A stretch of DNA of 64,000 nt from Volvox africanus. Its lineage: Eukaryota > Chlorophyta > Chlorophyceae > Chlamydomonadales > Volvocaceae. The stretch covers positions 1,550,001 to 1,614,000 of the forward strand of contig BSDZ01000023.1 of assembly GCA_030268105.1 (NCBI GenBank), given 5' to 3'. A model generated the notes under the pieces. It was not told where the DNA came from. It saw nothing but the letters and a program-made list of their open reading frames with translations, and searched no databases. The translations under genes and the position numbers were made by a program. Each line of letters opens with the position of its first letter. The first letter of the stretch is position 1. Shown here piece after piece: positions 25,871 through 35,990 of this stretch.

Positions 25871-25908
25871 AGTATGTGTGTATGTGTTTGTGTGTGTGTG
25901 TGTGTGTG
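25871..25908. repeat. GT dinucleotide microsatellite
   Basis: TGTG-rich run inside the presumed intron just downstream of the coiled-coil exon. Confidence 0.8.
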
Positions 25909-26005
25909 CCAGGCCAGCTATCTGTGCATCTGTATGTGTGTGGGATAGAGGGGCTTTGCTTCACCCGTGGCCACTACCTGGCATTCCCGACCTTCCTTTG
26001 TACTT

Positions 26006-26078
26006 TGTTGTATCTCTGTTGTGTCCGCCTAAGCAAAGGCCCAATCAGAAGATGACCATACACGGTCCATCCTGGACA
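26006..26078 (-). repeat. Short LTR-like element, copy 1 (truncated or variant)
   Basis: Starts (+) with TGTTGTATCTCTGTTGTGTC and shares about 70 bp with the tiny elements at 38095-38192 and 55615-55718, then diverges. In minus sense it could read TGTCC...ATACAACA and sit just 3' of the gypsy-II integrase, so it might be that element's 3' LTR end. Boundaries are uncertain and no target duplication is evident. Confidence 0.4.
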
Positions 26079-26427
26079 TTTCGGGGCACCCTCATTGTTA
26101 GAGCGTCTAGCTCTAGAACCCGTAGGAAAGAAGTTGACTTATGTCATACGAAGTCTGAGGACGGTTACGAGCCGTCAAGCAAAGGCTCCAGTCTTAAAAT
26201 TCTATATCGTCCTTGCTTCCTCATAAGAGCATTAAATGCTCTTGTTGCGTAGGAGGCCGAAACGACTTCTGTACAGTTCCGTGTCTCCTTGCTTTGAAGG
26301 TTACCCTCAAAAGCCAAAGAGTCTTTCTGATATCCAGACGTTTCACCACTACGCCTGGTCGCTTCACGTTACAGTTCTCATTTAGGCCATCTTTATGTAG
26401 CATCACGAAGTTAACTTCGGTTAATTT

Positions 26428-27560
26428 CTATGTATTTCTTCTCGGAGCCATGACCGACCATTTCACTAGTAACCCAGTCAAGGTTCGGTTTAGAAGCTTG
26501 CGTTGTTCATGGTCAATGATCTCCTCTGGTTTCCACACCAAGGTGGAACCAGTACGTGCTACTTCCACCGTAGGTCTGGGGGGTTGTACGAATCCATCAG
26601 ATCGGTACGGTCTGAGTAGTGAGATATGAAACACATTATGAAAACGATACTCCTCTGTGCCAGTCAAACAGCAACAGGGTTGATAATTGCCTGAATCGTG
26701 AATGGCCCAATCCACTTAGGCATAAGTTTCTTCGAACCCTTGTCCACTGCTAAGTTCTTAGTGCTCAGGAGGACTTCTTGTCCCTCAGAATACACTACAT
26801 CTCGGCGTTTCTTGTCTTCACTCTGTCTCATGCGATCTTGTGCAGCTTGCAAAGAGATCTTTGCCGCTGATAATCTTTTCATATGTGAGTCCATATGGTC
26901 CTTAGCAGCTGGGACAGTGTCACCCAAGTCAAGCTGCATAGGGGTTCTTGGAAGGTACCCATAATTCATGTAAAAGGGACTGAACACCGTCGACTTGCTC
27001 TTTGAGTTGTTAATGGCAAATTCAGCTGGGCCAAGATAGCAATCCCATCTGGAAGGCTCTTGGTCACAGTAATTCCGGAGCATATCCCAAGCACCCGGTT
27101 CATTCTTTCAGTTTGTCCATCAGTGTGAGGGTGAAAAGCAGTACTCATATTCTGCTTAATACCAATTATTTTCAACAACTCAGTCCAGAATGCGCCTGTG
27201 GATTTCGTATCCCTGTCCGAGATCACAGACAATGGTATTCCATGGGTTCTGGTGACTGCATCAAAGATTAGATCTGCTGTCTCTTTTGCAAAAATATCTT
27301 TCTTGCATGGCCGCACATGCGTCATCTTAGTGAAAACGGTCCACAAACGCCACAAGGGAGTTGTAGCCTTTTCTGGTCTTGGGCAATCCGAGTATGAAAT
27401 CCATGGAGGCACTAGTCCAAGGCTGTTCTGGGATAGGTAGAGGTTGGGACAAACCAGCAGGCTTCCCTGGTATTGCCTTATTTCGTTGGCAGGAATCACA
27501 CTTGGCCACGAAATAAACACACATCTTGATTATGTACCGAACGATACATTCTGGTATCAA
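26428..27560 (-). pseudogene. Ty3/gypsy-II integrase, frameshifted
   Basis: Minus-strand fragments in order: a zinc-finger half (KCDSCQRNKAIPGKPAG), MDFILGLPKTRKGYNSLVAF, the catalytic core (VISDRDTKSTGAFWTELL, STAFHPHTDGQTERMN), then C-terminal parts (QEVLLSTKNLAV, MPKWIGPFTI, VFHISLLRPY, VWKPEEIIDHEQ). Several frameshifts and stops separate them, so it is inactive. The sequence jumps from the methylase-like domain straight into the second half of the integrase zinc finger; protease, reverse transcriptase and RNase H are deleted. Distinct from the chromodomain family further right. Confidence 0.75.
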
Positions 27561-27825
27561 TAGGAAATGTGCTGAGTAAGGTCATGTTCTTCAGGAACGT
27601 ACGGTATCATCCCGGTCGGTCAGGTACTAGTATGCAGGCGGAGGTACTGGGATCGTGTTCTTTGCAGTTCTTATAATGTTTCAAAAACAAATACCGATCA
27701 GAACTCAATGGATTCATTCAAATGGTATGGCCTGAGCAATCCATGGACAAAAAGTTTCGTGACCCAAATTTATTTAAGTGTGTTTCCGCCATCATAGTGT
27801 CGAAGGAAAATGTTTGTCCAATGCT
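27538..27825 (-). pseudogene. DNA adenine-methylase-like domain of gypsy-II
   Basis: Translating minus gives FDTMMAETHLNKFG..NFLSMDCSGHTI-stop-MNPLSS, then KHYKNCKEHDPSTSACILVP, then stop-YRTFLKNMTLLSTFP. This follows the phage-type N6-adenine methylase fold seen in some algal retrotransposon polyproteins (SGxxVWxNPPF, then TSAxxLVP..W). Both stops are TGA where Trp (TGG) is expected, so each could be one substitution. The catalytic NPPF reads NPLS. It lies between the gag knuckle and integrase, as expected for a gag-pol linker domain. Confidence 0.5.
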
Positions 27826-27957
27826 CGTTTCTATGTCCGCGAAAATGTTTTAGTCAATGGGCATTGCGGTCGGCTCGTCCATGCGTGATTGTTCTACATG
27901 CGCGGAATCTAGTATGCATTCCCCAGTATGCTGGCCACAAGGCAGCTGGGCTAATCC

Positions 27958-28641
27958 TCATTTGGGTGGTGGCAGTTTCTTGTTGGTACACTTCCCCGCA
28001 ATATGCCCTTGCCTACCACAAATGGTACACAATCCGTTCTTCCGGTAAATCTTCCATTCGGCCTTAGTCGGATTGTATTTCTTCTTAGGATGTCTATTCA
28101 CATTTGCAGTTGGAGGTGGACAGGACTTAGAAGGACTGGCTCCATCGCCTCCTTGGATTCGCAGCTTCTTGACCACGCTCATCCAGCTGTCAATGGGACG
28201 ATTCTGGTTTAAGTTCCGATTCGGGCGTGGGGTTCAAGCAGCAAATGAGTTAAATGCTGTTATTACAGGCGTAATTTCTTTGAGTTTCTTTTCCTCGCCT
28301 ATGGCCTGCTCAATAAGCGCGTCCAATGATGCAGATTCTGACCCACTAAAATTCACTCGGCATGGTGCAAGCAAGGCCGGAATCAGTCCTTTTCGAAAAA
28401 GCATCAATTGTGCATCAATGTCTATTAAGTTCGCGGCTGTGATAGCCTCACGAAATCTTGCAGTGTATTCTGCGACATTCTTAGAAGCATCCATTATAAT
28501 CTTGCCGTCAAGCAATGCTTGCATACGGTCTTGCTTCTTTGTACGTACCAAGTTCATGAAGTCTTTCTTGAAAGCCGTCATCAAGGCCTCAAAAGTCAAA
28601 AGTTCTATGGACCCGTTGGCCATCGTTCCATACTGAAACAT
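27958..28641 (-). pseudogene. gypsy-II gag with CCHC zinc knuckle
   Basis: Two adjacent minus-strand frames. The first (28641-28234) holds a retrotransposon gag core: MTAFKKDFMNLV, VAEYTARFREAITAAN, QLMLFRKGLIP. The second (28182-27958) is a Lys-rich segment with the canonical knuckle CTICGRQGHIAGKC (CX2CX4HX4C). A frameshift around 28.2 kb separates them. The knuckle end is duplicated in inverted orientation at 28690-29033. Confidence 0.7.
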
Positions 28642-28686
28642 CCACTCGGCGGCTTCTGGGTGTGTGTGACATGCCGTGAGACATTG

Positions 28687-29035
28687 GGTAAGTCATTGGA
28701 CGAGCTTATTGAGCATGCAATAGGCGAAGAAAAGAAACTCAAAGAAATTATGCCTGTTAAAGCAGCATTGAATTACTCATTTGCTGCTTGAACCCACGCC
28801 CGAATTGGAACTTAAACCAGAAACATCCCGGTGACAGCTGGACAAGCGTGGTTAAGAAACCATGAATCCAAAGAGGTGATGGAGCTGGTCCTTCTACGTC
28901 CGGTCCACCTCCAACCACAAATATGAATAGAGAGCCGAAGAAGAAATACAATCTGACTTAAGCCGAGTGGGAGATTTACCGGAAGAATGGATTGTGTACC
29001 ATTTGTGGTAGGCAAGGGCATATTGCAGCAAGCGC
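28687..29035 (+). repeat. Inverted duplicate of the gypsy-II gag end
   Basis: Plus-strand SLDELIEHAIGEEKKLKEIM..AALNYSFAA, then RKNGLCTICGRQGHIA, repeats in opposite orientation what lies on the minus strand at about 28330-27985. It contains an internal stop, and at 29034-29036 switches abruptly into Ty1/copia integrase. Confidence 0.75.
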
Positions 29036-29615
29036 ATGTGGCAATCGGACGATGGAAATTCGATCAGACCAAGGAGGTGAATTTGTTAACAAGCGGCTGA
29101 AGGGATATTTCCAGTCAAAGGGCATCCGGCATGGGATGACGGTAGGGTATACCCCTGAACAAAACAGGGCTGCAAAGCGGTTGAATAGGACGCTGGTGGA
29201 GAAGTTGAGTGCACTGCTATTAGAGTCAAAAATGTCCCAGAAGATGTGGGCGGAGGCGGCAAGAACCACAAACTATCTGCGAAACATATCACCCACCGAT
29301 GGAATACCATGCACACCGTACGAACTATTCACCGGTAAAATTCCACAAGTAGACCACTTAAGGATTTTCAGATGCATGGCATACGTCTATGTGCCAAAGG
29401 AAAAGCGAAATAAACTTGACCCTGTCAGTCGCAAGGGGGTGATGATTGGATACGGCAATGGAGGACAATACAAAATATTATTTCCCGATGGAACGGTGTC
29501 GGTTCATTCAGAGGTGGTGTTCGATGAAAGCAAATTCGGAACGGATGTGGCGGATGGGCACAGCAAAGAAGATGTGATGTGGAGTCTGAATCTGAATGAG
29601 TACGAGGATGCATAG
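28992..29615 (+). pseudogene. Chimeric gag-knuckle / copia integrase reading frame
   Basis: An uninterrupted frame begins in the gag knuckle (CTICGRQGHIA) and continues in frame into the Ty1/copia integrase core: MEIRSDQGGEFVNKRLKGYF, GYTPEQNRAAKRLNRTLVEK, MWAEAARTTNYLRN, VFDESKFGTDV. The Asp and Glu of the D-D-E core are present here, while the first Asp lies in the displaced piece at 30594-30965. Fused by deletion; no independent start codon is convincing. Confidence 0.65.
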
Positions 29616-30201
29616 AATGATTGGCAAAATGTAGACGAAAATGCCAACGGTGCCGAAGCAGACACATCGATGGGACAAGCCCAACACGGCGGAGAAAGCA
29701 ACCATGCCCAAAACTTACATGAGGGAGCAGGGACGTCGACGGGACAGCCCCCACAAGGTAGAGAACGGAACGAAGAAAACCATGGCATGGACACGGCTGA
29801 GGACGTGGATGAAGATGAGGGCTTTGGTAAAGTGGCAAGATATCCTGCATGAGCCATGCGAATGGTGGAGGAACCAATGAGAGGTGATGGGACGCATAAA
29901 CGTAGCTGCAGCAATGAAGGAGCCAAATTCATACCAAGAAGCTATTACGGGGCCTCATGATGATGCATGGAAGAGGGTGATGGACGAAGAAATATTGGTG
30001 CAGATGACCAATGGCACATGGGAAGTAGGAGTTCCACCTCCGGAGGCTAATGTATTGCCCTGCCGATGGGTTTACAAGGTTGAGATGAATCCATATGGAT
30101 CGGTGGAGAGGCTTAAGGCGGTGGTGGCAAAAGGTTGTGCACAACATGAGTGGGTGGATTATGGAGACTTGTTCGCCCCCACCTCAAGAGGACTGATTTA
30201 A
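29616..30201 (+). pseudogene. Ty1/copia linker and N-terminal reverse transcriptase fragment
   Basis: Continuation of the copia polyprotein after a stop at 29613-29615: an acidic Gln/Gly linker in shifted frames, then from 29884 AAMKEPNSYQEAITGPHDDAWKRVM, GTWEVGVPPPEANVLPCRWVYKV and GDLFAPTSRG, the start of copia RT. It stops at 30199-30201 before the catalytic part. The minus-strand copy at 34.0-34.9 kb is its inverted homologue. Confidence 0.7.
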
Positions 30202-30205
30202 CATA

Positions 30206-30965
30206 ATGAGCATGGATGGTGAGATCATCAGGCCAACCGCAGTAGGCACAATGAAAATAGTACCGGTGTTTTGCCAAATGATGACGGTGACCGTGGAGAA
30301 TGTGTACCTGGTCCCGACTAGCTGCATGAAGGTGCTATCGGTCGCAGCAATAAGTGAAAAAGGAGAAACTATCCAATTCAATGACAAGTCGGTGCACATA
30401 TATCTACGGAGCAAAGTTGTTCTGGTAGGTTACAGTAGAGGCAATCTATACAGGTTGCAGTGTGAAACGATGGCAGGTAGCAGAGCACATATATGGGCTC
30501 GCAAGTGCTGCTCATAACAGACCAGCCAATCAAGTAGAGATGCCGTGGCATAAAAGATATGGACACATTGGTCTAGGTGGCCTATAGAAGCTGATGAAGC
30601 GAGGAATGGTGCACAGAATGGATGTGGACAAACAATCCACAATTGGAAAGTGTGAAACATGCGTAATGTCAAAACAGTGGACGGGACATAAATCGGAAAG
30701 GTCCATGGAACTAATTCATGTGGACGTATGTGGACCTATGCCAGAGGAATCCATTAATGGTGCATGGTATATGACCGTGCTTTTGGACGACTACACTAAG
30801 TTTTTGGCGGTGGCATTTACAGAGACTAAAGAGGCAGTTAAGGAGAAGTTGATTACCATGATAGAACGATTGGAAAATGCACACGGGGAGACCCCGTGGA
30901 ATAAGTTGGATAACAGACATGACAGATGCCTTGAGACAATGTTACAAGAAAGGAAAAGGCACTAG
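30206..30965 (+). pseudogene. Ty1/copia GAG-pre-integrase and integrase N-terminus, displaced
   Basis: Plus-strand MKIVPVFCQMMTVTVENVYLVP, then after a frame break GKCETCVMSKQWTGH, LIHVDVCGPMPEESINGAWY, LLDDYTKFLAVAFTETKEAV. In an intact element this part lies 5' of the integrase core, yet here it is 3' of the RT start, so the fragments are permuted. It ends near 30.89 kb in unrelated sequence. Confidence 0.7.
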
Positions 30966-30970
30966 TAGTA

Positions 30971-31289
30971 TGAAAGTTGCTTGAGAGGAATAACGAACAA
31001 TTGGAGAAACAAAATATTTATAGCCCGTGGCTGTGGTCTCGCGTGCTGTAAACCGCCCATCCAGAACCTTAAACCTATTACGGGTTGCTGGTCGCCGCCA
31101 TCGTCATCACGGGTCGGCCATATCCCCTGCGGTACCCATTATAAATTATCCATCATTGTCGCTCTAGTTATCGGGTGGCCTGGAAGGTTAAGTCACCCAC
31201 ACTAATGGCTGACCCATCCGGGTTCTAATTCCGGTTCCTATACATGTGGTCCATGCGAGCAATGTCGTCAGGTTCCGTACAATTCAACA
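30971..31289 (-). repeat. 3' LTR of the minus-strand copia element (probable)
   Basis: In minus sense it begins TGTTGAATTG directly after a polypurine tract (GAGGGGGG, 31298-31290) and contains a TATA-like GGCTATAAATATT about 250 bp in. The distal end near 30971-30978 is uncertain. No second LTR or target duplication is visible. Confidence 0.5.
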
Positions 31290-31927
31290 CCCCCCCTCGG
31301 GGCGGATGTTGTTGACTCGCAGAACCAAAAGCCTCGATCAGTTCTAGAGCTGAATACACCCCCTTGAAGACTATACTCTTGTCTTCCAACCACAGATAAA
31401 CATGTGCCAGCATTGGTTGCCAATGGAATACATTGGCAACCAATGTATTATAAACATTGGTATACCCTTGGTTACCCAACAATATCTGCAGAGGCGCATC
31501 ACCTCCTCCTGTCCACTTGGTACTTCTGGTATCTCCCGTACAGATACCTCCTGTACTTATACCTCCAGTACCTCCTGTACAGTACTTTCGGTGTCCTCTG
31601 TACCACATAGTGCCTTTGGTACTTTCTGCACGGCTACCTCCCGTCCTAGTACCTTAGGTACACTTCGTTCATCACCTTGATACCTATTGTACTGTTGTCA
31701 TGCATGGCCTTAAGTACGTGATTGTCTTCCGTACTCAACATCACTGCTCCCATCAGAGCACAACTCCCTTTGTCTGTATGCATGTTCGTTATGACATGGA
31801 TTATCAATGGTATGCATTGTCATAGTTCAGAGCATTTGCAATGCATTTCTGAATGCAGTTGTGCCAGGTCTTCAATGGTTGCACACTACACTGTCTTATC
31901 CTCCCTTTCCATGTGAATTTCACTACC
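31290..31927 (-). other. Copia 3' untranslated region with PPT and GTACCTCC-type repeats
   Basis: Non-coding sequence between the copia stop (31930-31928) and the polypurine tract at 31298-31290. About 31490-31660 is a degenerate array of GTACCTCC / GGTACTTC-like units. A second purine run (GGAAAGGGAGGA, minus, about 31912-31901) just downstream of the stop could be an alternative PPT. Confidence 0.45.
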
Positions 31928-32738
31928 TCAAGTTACGTCCATCCCCATTTCGTATCGGCACCAAGCAAATTTGATTTCTGGTAGGGCTTTGGTCAACGTA
32001 TCAGCTATCATCTCATCTGTACGGCAGTATTACCTCCCACTTGCAACTCTCTCACGTACAACATGATGCTGTACATCCTAGTAGCAGAAAGTACCAAAGG
32101 CACATGTTTCGTTCTTGATGATGGGATTTTTGCCTAGGTTCATCGCTCCTTGCGAGTCTACCCAGATCTTCATTCCTGTGTTGCTGATGTCCATGTCTCC
32201 GCACACCTTGTTTAACCATAGGGCTTCTCGAACTGCTGCTGACAGAGCTTGATACTCCGCGTCCACCGATGATCTTGCCACTGTTCGCTGCAGCTGACTA
32301 CTCCAGCTGACCGCCGTCCCGTTGATCGGGAAAACATATCCAGTCGTCGACCGTCGGGATTCCTTGTCTCCAGCCCAATCTGAATCGCAATAACCGTCAA
32401 TGCTCTCCACTTCCTCCTTGAATCGTAGCCCCAGCTCCTTCGTGCCGGCTACATAGCGCAGTACTCCTTTTGCCATACCCATAGCCATCTTACCTGGCTT
32501 GGCCATATGACGGGATAAAATAAAGCAAATCCTAAGTCTGGCCGGGTGCTGACCGCCAAGTAATTGAGCTCTCCAACTAATGCCCTGCAAGGCGTTGTGT
32601 CTGTCAGCATCTCTGATTCATACTCTACACCCATTTTCACGCCTACCGCCACAGGAACCACTCTGGGCTTGGCCTCTTTCATCCCATGCTTCTCCAGAAC
32701 ACACTCGGCATATGGCGACGGGGGTAGAGTGATGTCCC
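31928..32738 (-). pseudogene. Ty1/copia reverse transcriptase C-terminus and RNase H
   Basis: Minus-strand PPSPYAECVLEKHGMKEAKP, PCRALVGELNYLAVSTRPD, then GVLRYVAGTKELGLRF, IDGYCDSDWAGDKESRRSTT, SSVDAEYQALSAAVREALWL, IWVDSQGAMNLGKNPI and ADTLTKALPEIKF, ending MGMDVT-stop. One or two frameshifts are present. It is the continuation of the RT at 33.6 kb, from which it is separated only by the solo LTR at 32739-33555. Confidence 0.8.
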
Positions 32739-33555
32739 TGTTGTATCCTTCCTTCTTCAATCATGCACTGAATCTGCACGTCTGGATGTTAGCTAAGTGC
32801 ACACCGAGCTTACGAACAGCAAGGCGATCCAATGCGAGTAAAGTGACAGCGGAAGACTCAACAACAAGGAAAGATACAACTTACAATAGTCTTCAATTAC
32901 AGATTGGTAGTCGGCCGTCAGACCCCGCGGGCAATGTTCATCATCCGGCTGAAGATGATATGCCGGAATAGCTCAGGCCGAATATAAATGCATATATCGT
33001 ATGTATGCGAATTAGGTTGTGTTAAGTACACGAGTACTTGATCCAAAGTAGCATTGAGCCGACTTCGGTCTCTAGGCGGCCGTCCTCGCACCTATTACGT
33101 CGCGATACCGATGTGCAGTACAGGTCTCACTGGATTCCGATCTAAAGTGTGAGTACTACCTTAGCACTGTTCTGAATATCACGTAATCCGTGATATTAAT
33201 GGATGCAACGCATGCAATATGCGAAGGTCCGAATATCGATAATCGGTTGCCGACCCAACCATCACGATCGTCGCGTTCTCGCATACGCGTATGGTTTATG
33301 ACACGGATGATGATGTAATAATATTTAAAGTATTATTACGTGGGATATTATGCCAATAGATAGATCGTGCATTAATATCAGCCTCGAGTCAAACATGTTG
33401 ACCGACAGCGTGATGTCGTAGATGATAATGCAACGTGCCTGATTAGCTAGATATACTCGAATATATCATGCTAAAATGATTATATCATGCTTCATAGTGC
33501 TCGAATGTGTTGCGGTCTACTTCGGTGTGCATGGTGATCGAACCAGTGTACAACA
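32739..33555 (-). repeat. Solo LTR (family A, copy A1) inserted in copia RT
   Basis: 817 bp, minus orientation (TGTTGTATCC at left, TACAACA at right on the plus strand), flanked by a perfect 5-bp target duplication GTCCC (32734-32738 and 33556-33560). Removing the LTR and one GTCCC rejoins the copia RT. Nearly identical to copy A3 at 38822-39641. Confidence 0.92.
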
Positions 33556-33560
33556 GTCCC

Positions 33561-33808
33561 CATCATTGCAATGCCGTACTTCCATTCCTAGGAACGTGCT
33601 AAATTTTGCCCAGATCTCTTACTTTGAACAGTCGCCCAATCTCCTCCTTCATTTTCTTAATTGTCTTCATTTCTCTCGCCGCAATGCACATACCATCCAC
33701 GTGCGCCAACACATATACCTGCTCTCCTTCCTCCACCTTGGTAAACATGGCCTGATCGGCCTTGGCTGGGCGTAATCCTATTTCCACAAAATTTTCATAC
33801 TTGTTGAG
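33561..33808 (-). pseudogene. Ty1/copia RT palm segment
   Basis: Minus-strand NKYENFVEIGLRPAKADQAMF, EEGEQVYVLAHVDGMCIA, KVRDLGKI. The position of the usual YVDD reads HVDG, so the catalytic pair is damaged. It is cut on one side by the solo LTR and on the other by the small insertion at 33809-34018. Confidence 0.75.
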
Positions 33809-34018
33809 CAACCAAAAGCTGTTATAGCAGGTGAACTCGGTATAAACAGGAATACTTTATGTACTTGGATACAAAAAGCATCGCTTATCCACAGTTGGGG
33901 TTAAAATGAGTGATTATTCTTATAATCTATGGAAGTTGCATGAATTAACAAGCAGCGATCCTAGAATGTGCGAGTTTTGTATTAGAGCAATCTTCAAAGC
34001 TAGTAACTATGATGGTTG
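33809..34018. mobile_element. MITE-like 210-bp insertion in copia RT
   Basis: AT-rich, non-coding, begins CAACCA and ends TGGTTG; the first and last ~25 bp are imperfect inverted repeats (CAACCA, GTTA(C)TAGC and TGAA align). Removal restores the reading W-Y-E then L-N-K-Y of copia RT. No target duplication longer than 2-3 bp is evident, so the class is unclear. Confidence 0.4.
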
Positions 34019-34891
34019 TTCGTACCAACTCCTTGATGCGTGCTTGAGTCCGTATATGGATTTTATCAATCGGCACGCCGCTCCGGGCATGTCTGAATTG
34101 TACCCTGGTGGTTGCTTCATCCATATCTCCTCCTTCAAATCTCCGTTCAGAAAGGCCGTAGATACATCCCATTGGTGTAAGTTCAACTCTCTCTCAGCAG
34201 CTACAGCTAATAGCACCCTAAACGATGAACCTCTTGATGCGGGGGGGAACAATTCTCCATAATCCACCCCCTCATGTTGTGTGCCACCTTTTGCCACCAA
34301 ACGCGCCTTAGACCTCGCCACCGATCCATCTGGATTTGTCTTAACCTTGTACACCCATCGGCAGGGCAATACATTAGCCTCCGAAGGTGGAACTCCTACT
34401 TCCCATGTGCCATTGGTCATCTGCACCAATATTTCTTCGTCCATCACCCTCTTCCATGCATCACCATGAGGCCCCATAATAGCTTCTTGGTATGAATTTG
34501 GCTCCTTCATTGCTGCAGCTACGTTTATGCGTGCCATCACCTCTCGTTGGTTCCTACACCATTCACATGGCCGCTTGCGAGCTCGTGCAGGATATCTTGC
34601 CGCAAAGCCGTCATCTTCATCCATGTCCTCAGCCATGTCCATGCCATGGTTTTCTTCGTTCCGTTCTCTACCTTGTGGGGGCTGTCCCGTCGACGTCCCT
34701 GCTCCCTCATTTAAATTTCGGGCATGGTTGCTTTCTCCACCCTGTTGGGCTTGTCCCATCAATGTGTCTGCTTTGGCACCATTGGCATTTTCATCTACAT
34801 TTTGCCAATCATTCTGTGCATCCTCGTACTCATCCATCTCAGATTCGGACTCCACATCATTCACATCCTCTTTGCTGTGCCCATCTGCCAC
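34019..34891 (-). pseudogene. Ty1/copia integrase-RT linker and RT N-terminal half
   Basis: A single minus-strand frame: acidic linker (NDWQNVDENANGAKAD, EENHGMDMAEDMDEDD), then RT: AWKRVMDEEILVQMTNGTWE, LPCRWVYKVKTNPDGSVAR, KARLVAKGGTQHEGVDY, LHQWDVSTAFLNGDLKEEIW, MKQPPGY, LIKSIYGLKHASRSWYE. Better preserved than the plus-strand copy at 29.6-30.2 kb. Confidence 0.85.
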
Positions 34892-34897
34892 ATCCGT

Positions 34898-35990
34898 TCA
34901 GAATTTGCTTTCATCGAACACCACCTCTGAATGAACCGACACCGTTCCATCGGGAAATAATATTTTGTATTGTCCTCCATTGCCGTATCCAATCATCACC
35001 CCCTTGCGACTGACAGGGTCAAGTTTATTTCGCTTTTCCTTTGGCACATAGACGTATGCCATGCATCTGAAAATCCTTAAGTGGTCTACTTGTGGAATTT
35101 TACCGTTGAATAGTTTGTACGGCGTGCATGGTATTCCATTGGCGGGTGATATGTTTCGCAGATAGTTTGCGGTAGCTGCCGCCTCCGCCCACATCTTCTG
35201 GGACATTTTTGACTCTAATAGCAGTGCCCTCAACTTCTCCACCAGCGTCCTATTCAACCGCTCTGCAGCCCTGTTTTGTTCAGGGGTATACCCTACCGTC
35301 ATCCCATGCCGGATGCCCTTTGACTGGAAATATCCCTTCAGCCGCTTGTTAACAAATTCACCTCCTTGGTCTGATTGAATTTCCATCGTCCAATTGCCGC
35401 ATGCGCTTTCCAATCGTTCTATCATGGTAATCAACTTCTCCTTAACTGCCTCTTTAGTCTCTGTAAATGCCACTGCCAAAAACTTAGTGTAGTCGTCCAA
35501 AAGCACGGTCATATACCGTGCACCATTAATGGATTCCTCTGGCATAGGTCCACATACGTCCACATGGATTAGTTTTATGGACCTTTCCGATTTATGTCCC
35601 GTCCACTGGTACGGGCCTCTGTTCTGTTTCGACATTACACATGTTTCCATATCTTTTATGCCACGGCATCTCTACTTGATTGGCTGGTCAGGTATGAGCA
35701 GCACTTGCGAGCCCATATATGTGCTCTGCTACCTGCCATTGTTTCATACTGCAACCTGTATAGATTGCCTCCACTGTAACCTATCAGAATGACTTTGCTC
35801 TGTAGGTATATGTGCACCGACTTGTCATTGAATTGGATAGTTCCTCCTTTTTCACTTATTGCTGTGACCGATAGCACCTTCATGCGGCTAGTCGGGACCA
35901 GGTACACATTCTCCATGGTCACCGTCATCGTTTGGCAAAACACCGGTACTATTTTCATTGTGCCTACTGTGGTTGGCCTGATGATATCAC
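34898..35990 (-). pseudogene. Ty1/copia GAG-pre-integrase and integrase
   Basis: Minus-strand MKIVPVFCQTMTVTMENVYL at the 5' side, then CVMSKQNRGPYQWTGHKSER, LIHVDVCGPMPEES, LLDDYTKFLAVAF, MEIQSDQGGEFVNKRLKGYF, GYTPEQNRAAERLNRTLVEK: a D-D-E integrase core with all three acidic residues. Frame changes occur near 35650 and 34895. The element is cut exactly where LTR-B1 starts (35991); gag and protease are absent. Confidence 0.82.

Noticed and set aside
25871..25908. CRISPR-like or regulatory repeat
   Set aside because: Simple GT microsatellite; no spacer-repeat structure anywhere in the window.
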